Source: Flavobacterium sp. 245
Lineage (GTDB): Bacteria; Bacteroidota; Bacteroidia; Flavobacteriales; Flavobacteriaceae
NCBI RefSeq assembly: GCF_004362055.1
Contig: NZ_SNXB01000001.1
Location: forward strand, 124,001 to 188,000
Reading direction: 5' to 3'
Length of the DNA: 64,000 nt
A model generated the notes under the pieces. That model did not search any database. It was not told the DNA's origin and worked only from the letters and a program-made list of their open reading frames with translations. A program made the translations under genes and the position numbers. Of this stretch, positions 61,335 to 64,000 are shown in pieces. Position 1 is the stretch's first letter, and every line of letters starts with the position of its first letter.

Positions 61335-63077
61335 ATGAAGCTAAAAAATATCAAAATTTATTTTTGCTTATTATTCCTAATTCCGTTTTGTCTTTTTTCA
61401 CAATCCAAAAAGATTAGTCTATTTGAAAAAAAAATACTTCAACAAAAAACAATAGAGCTTAAAAAGGAAAATAATTTTGTAAAAGCCCAATCTTTTTATT
61501 TTAAAAAAGATTGGGATTCTACATTGCTGTATTCCATGAAGCAATTGAGTGTTTCAAAAAACAAGCTCGCAGCAGATTATTGCCATTATTTTAGAGGTGT
61601 ATGTTTTTTTAATAAAAAATTCTATAAAGAATCTCAAAATGAACTATTTGCGATATCCGAAAATTTTCAGTTATCGCATATAAAGTACTTTCTTATAGGC
61701 GTAACGTACTTGGAAACAAAGAAACTTGACAAAGCTTTATTCTTTTTACAGCTAGCCGAAAAAAAAACAATCGCGATTAATGATTCAGACTACATTGGCA
61801 ATATCTACAGTGGTGTTGGTACAACTTATATTTTCCTTAAAAAATATGATTTAGCTGAAAAATATTTGCTTAAGAATATTAGCTTATGTGAAAAAAACCA
61901 AGATCAAGACAAACTTTCTAATGCATACACTAATCTGGCGGCTTTGTATTACGAATTATACAAAGATGATTTAGCCATTTATTATTATACAAAAGCATAT
62001 AATGTTTCCAAACAAAGCAAAGATTTTACCGTTAAAAACTTTGCAGCCTTCAATATGGCAATTGTTGAAGAAAACAGAAATGATTTCAAAAAAGCTTTAG
62101 CGTATAGAAAAGAGGCGGATCAATGGAAAGACTCCTTAAACAATCAAAACAAGATTTGGGCGCTCGCAGATTATGAGAAAAAATTTGCTGTCGCTCAAAA
62201 ACAAAAGCAAATAAAAGTTCTCGAAGTCGAAAATCAGCTAAAAAACACACAACGCAACAGTTTGTTTTTCTCTGCAATTGGCTTACTAATAGCTTTAACG
62301 GCAGGAGTTTATTTTTATGCCCAAAAAGTAAAAAATGGGCGAATTATATTGACACAAAAAAACAAACTCGACCAGCTCAATGCTACAAAAGATCAATTGT
62401 TCTCTATTGTTAGCCATGATTTGCGTTCGTCTGTAAATGCATTAAAAACGAGCAATTCTAAATTAGCGGCGACGCTTGAAACTAAAAATTACGACCAGTT
62501 AAACCAGCTTATTACCCAAAACAATTTTATTGCAAACGGTGCTTACAGTTTACTAGACAACTTGCTTCATTGGGCTATGCTGCAAACAAAGCAGTTGTAT
62601 TTTCATAAAGAATCCGTTCACTTATATTCCATTGTGCAGCAAATCGAGTATAACTACAAACCTTTGCTTCTAGATAAGTCGATTACTTTTGAAAATTCAG
62701 TCTCAAAAAATATTTTTATCTTCGCAGATATTGATTCTCTAAAAATAGTCTTTCGAAATTTATTAGATAATGCTATTAAATTCTCAAAAGAAAATGGAAA
62801 AATCAGTTTCTACACCCAAGAAAGCAATTCCGAATTTTGTGAGCTGATTATTGAGGACACCGGCATTGGAATGAATCAGAACACAATCAGAGAATTATTA
62901 AATGATAATGAGCTTTTAGCCAAAAAAAATGATTCTGAAATTATAGGCACCGGTTTAGGAATGCAATTGTGCATGCAAATGATCAAGAAAAATGATGGCA
63001 AACTAAATATCGAAAGCAAACCAAATATTGGGACCAAAATAATACTGACATTACCAAAAACAAACAACAATGGATAA
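61335..63077 (+). CDS. TPR-containing sensor histidine kinase
   Basis: A 580-residue kinase starting at ATG 61335; a start at 61323 would add four residues before the signal-like stretch. The signal/transmembrane part is about 1-20 (FCLLFLIPFCLFSQSKK). A periplasmic TPR region covers about 60-250 (IGNIYSGVGTTYIFLKKYDL; YTNLAALYYELYKDDLAIYY), then a membrane helix near 315-335. HisKA has VSHDLRSS; N FRNLLDNAIKFSK; G1 EDTGIGMN; G2 GTGLGMQLC. The RR gene overlaps its end by 8 bases. Confidence 0.91.
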   Translation: MKLKNIKIYFCLLFLIPFCLFSQSKKISLFEKKILQQKTIELKKENNFVKAQSFYFKKDWDSTLLYSMKQLSVSKNKLAADYCHYFRGVCFFNKKFYKESQNELFAISENFQLSHIKYFLIGVTYLETKKLDKALFFLQLAEKKTIAINDSDYIGNIYSGVGTTYIFLKKYDLAEKYLLKNISLCEKNQDQDKLSNAYTNLAALYYELYKDDLAIYYYTKAYNVSKQSKDFTVKNFAAFNMAIVEENRNDFKKALAYRKEADQWKDSLNNQNKIWALADYEKKFAVAQKQKQIKVLEVENQLKNTQRNSLFFSAIGLLIALTAGVYFYAQKVKNGRIILTQKNKLDQLNATKDQLFSIVSHDLRSSVNALKTSNSKLAATLETKNYDQLNQLITQNNFIANGAYSLLDNLLHWAMLQTKQLYFHKESVHLYSIVQQIEYNYKPLLLDKSITFENSVSKNIFIFADIDSLKIVFRNLLDNAIKFSKENGKISFYTQESNSEFCELIIEDTGIGMNQNTIRELLNDNELLAKKNDSEIIGTGLGMQLCMQMIKKNDGKLNIESKPNIGTKIILTLPKTNNNG

Positions 63078-63816
63078 CATTCATGTTTTAATTATAGAAG
63101 ACACACCAGAACAAAGCGATGCTTTGATCAAAGTGTTGCTTGAAAATAATTATATTGTTGCAGGTGTGGCTAGAAATTTTACCGATGCGCTTAAACTTTT
63201 TTATGAGCATCCTGTTGACATTATTATTATCGACGTTTTTCTAGACGGAAAGCCAGACGGAATTACATTTGCTGAATCGATCAACATTATTCCAAATGCA
63301 GCCAAGCCATTTGTATTTTTGACTAGCTCAAAAGATCGCCAAATTTTTGAACGCGCTAAACTTACCAAGCCTTTCAGTTTTTTGATGAAACCTTTCAATG
63401 AACTCGAAATTCTATATGCCATAGAAATGGCTGTTGAGAAATTTTATGCCCAGACTAACGTTTTTTTAAGCGAAGAACAGGACACTGTTATCAGCAATGA
63501 GCACTTATTCATAAAGAAAAAAAACGCGCTAAAAAAAGTTTCCATAAACGATATCCTTTACATTGAAGTTGAAGAACGGTACTGCAACATCATTACTGAA
63601 AAAGAAAAATTTGTTATTTTAATTTCATTGACAAAAATCAGCGAGTTGCTGGATAAAAATAAATTCGTAAAAACACATCGAAATACGATTGTAAATTCAG
63701 ATAAAATAGAAGAGATCATCCTAGCTGATAATCTTGTCATTTTAAAAGGAAACCACAAGATAAACCTAAGCGACACGTATAAGGATTTTATAAAAAAAAT
63801 CAATATTTTATCTTAA
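63070..63816 (+). CDS. LytTR-family response regulator
   Basis: A 248-residue regulator. The receiver covers about 1-125, with the phosphoacceptor Asp in DIIIIDVFLDGKPDG near 55-60 and the Lys in FLMKPFNE near 117. LytTR follows at about 148-245 (NDILYIEVEERYCNIITEKEKF; VKTHRNTIVNSDKIEEI), a DNA-binding domain with beta strands. It overlaps the kinase gene by 8 bases, a clear cognate pair. A terminator follows within 25 bases. Confidence 0.94.
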   Translation: MDNIHVLIIEDTPEQSDALIKVLLENNYIVAGVARNFTDALKLFYEHPVDIIIIDVFLDGKPDGITFAESINIIPNAAKPFVFLTSSKDRQIFERAKLTKPFSFLMKPFNELEILYAIEMAVEKFYAQTNVFLSEEQDTVISNEHLFIKKKNALKKVSINDILYIEVEERYCNIITEKEKFVILISLTKISELLDKNKFVKTHRNTIVNSDKIEEIILADNLVILKGNHKINLSDTYKDFIKKINILS

Positions 63817-63839
63817 CATGTATCACGTCATAATATTTT

Positions 63840-63867
63840 AAAATCCTCTTTTTATAGAGGATTTTTT
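63840..63867 (+). terminator. Terminator after the response regulator
   Basis: AAAATCCTCT and AGAGGATTTT pair around TTTTTAT, followed by T. Confidence 0.83.
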
Positions 63868-63970
63868 GTTTCTATATCCTTATTATAAATCATAAATGAT
63901 TTTTTCAGGATTTCATGACAATAAAAACCGCTTTCATGACATTTTCAAAACAATTCGACAAAATCGAAGT

Positions 63971-63978
63971 TACTTTTG
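63971..63978 (+). promoter_or_regulatory. -7 box near the window end
   Basis: TACTTTTG matches TAnnTTTG and would drive a gene beyond the window. No TTG is found 17-23 bases upstream. Confidence 0.4.
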
Positions 63979-64000
63979 CTAAACAAATAAACAAACCCAT

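Overview
The window is AT-rich chromosomal DNA from a member of the Bacteroidota, most probably a Flavobacterium close to F. johnsoniae. The evidence is the TAnnTTTG -7 promoter boxes with TTG near -33, weak Shine-Dalgarno signals, and lineage-typical proteins: PorT/SprT of type IX secretion, TamL, the XrtF exosortase with its partner, a GLPGLI protein next to an outer-membrane barrel, DUF5686, and a HYC_CC_PP protein. No rRNA, tRNA, IS element, prophage or CRISPR array was seen.

Region 1 (1-10.2 kb) is the most interesting. It is a methionine/SAM regulon with several stacked RNA controls. On the minus strand it holds metY (O-acetylhomoserine sulfhydrylase), a stand-alone homoserine-dehydrogenase-like protein, metX, a fused aspartokinase-homoserine dehydrogenase (thrA) and an OsmC protein. 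Three very short ORFs precede these genes, each followed by an intrinsic terminator. Their peptides are rich in Met and Cys (one has 7 Met and 6 Cys in 27 residues). They look like ribosome-stalling attenuators, two in tandem before metY and one before metX. A SAM-I (S-box) riboswitch lies directly before metX, and a SAM-II-like riboswitch with a long loop precedes the divergent metK. Two short related proteins of unknown function follow the attenuators.

Region 2 (10.2-28 kb) holds an M28 peptidase, a large exported protein, a GLPGLI/outer-membrane-barrel pair, a deoxynucleoside kinase, a HigBA toxin-antitoxin pair flanked by two copies of the same terminator, a membrane pyrophosphatase with a cysteine-rich tail beside soluble pyrophosphatase, an AlkA-like glycosylase, a DUF5686 protein and pyruvate dehydrogenase E1 beta.

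Region 3 (28-45.6 kb) is mostly core metabolism and envelope assembly: etfBA, a bifunctional-nuclease protein, thyA and folA, ubiE/menG, porT, a SpoU methyltransferase, tamL, fructose-bisphosphate aldolase, accD, a JmjC-like protein, an ABC permease and purH.

Region 4 (45.6-64 kb) holds the mreBCD-mrdA-rodA cell-shape operon, a DedA protein, a metal-related cluster (HMA protein, TonB-dependent receptor, HYC_CC_PP protein), XrtF, a GAF protein resembling free-Met-sulfoxide reductase, a TonB-like exported protein, rpsO-pnp, and a TPR histidine kinase with a LytTR response regulator. Many intergenic gaps carry simple inverted or heptamer repeats. All assignments rest on reading the translated sequence; no database search was run.
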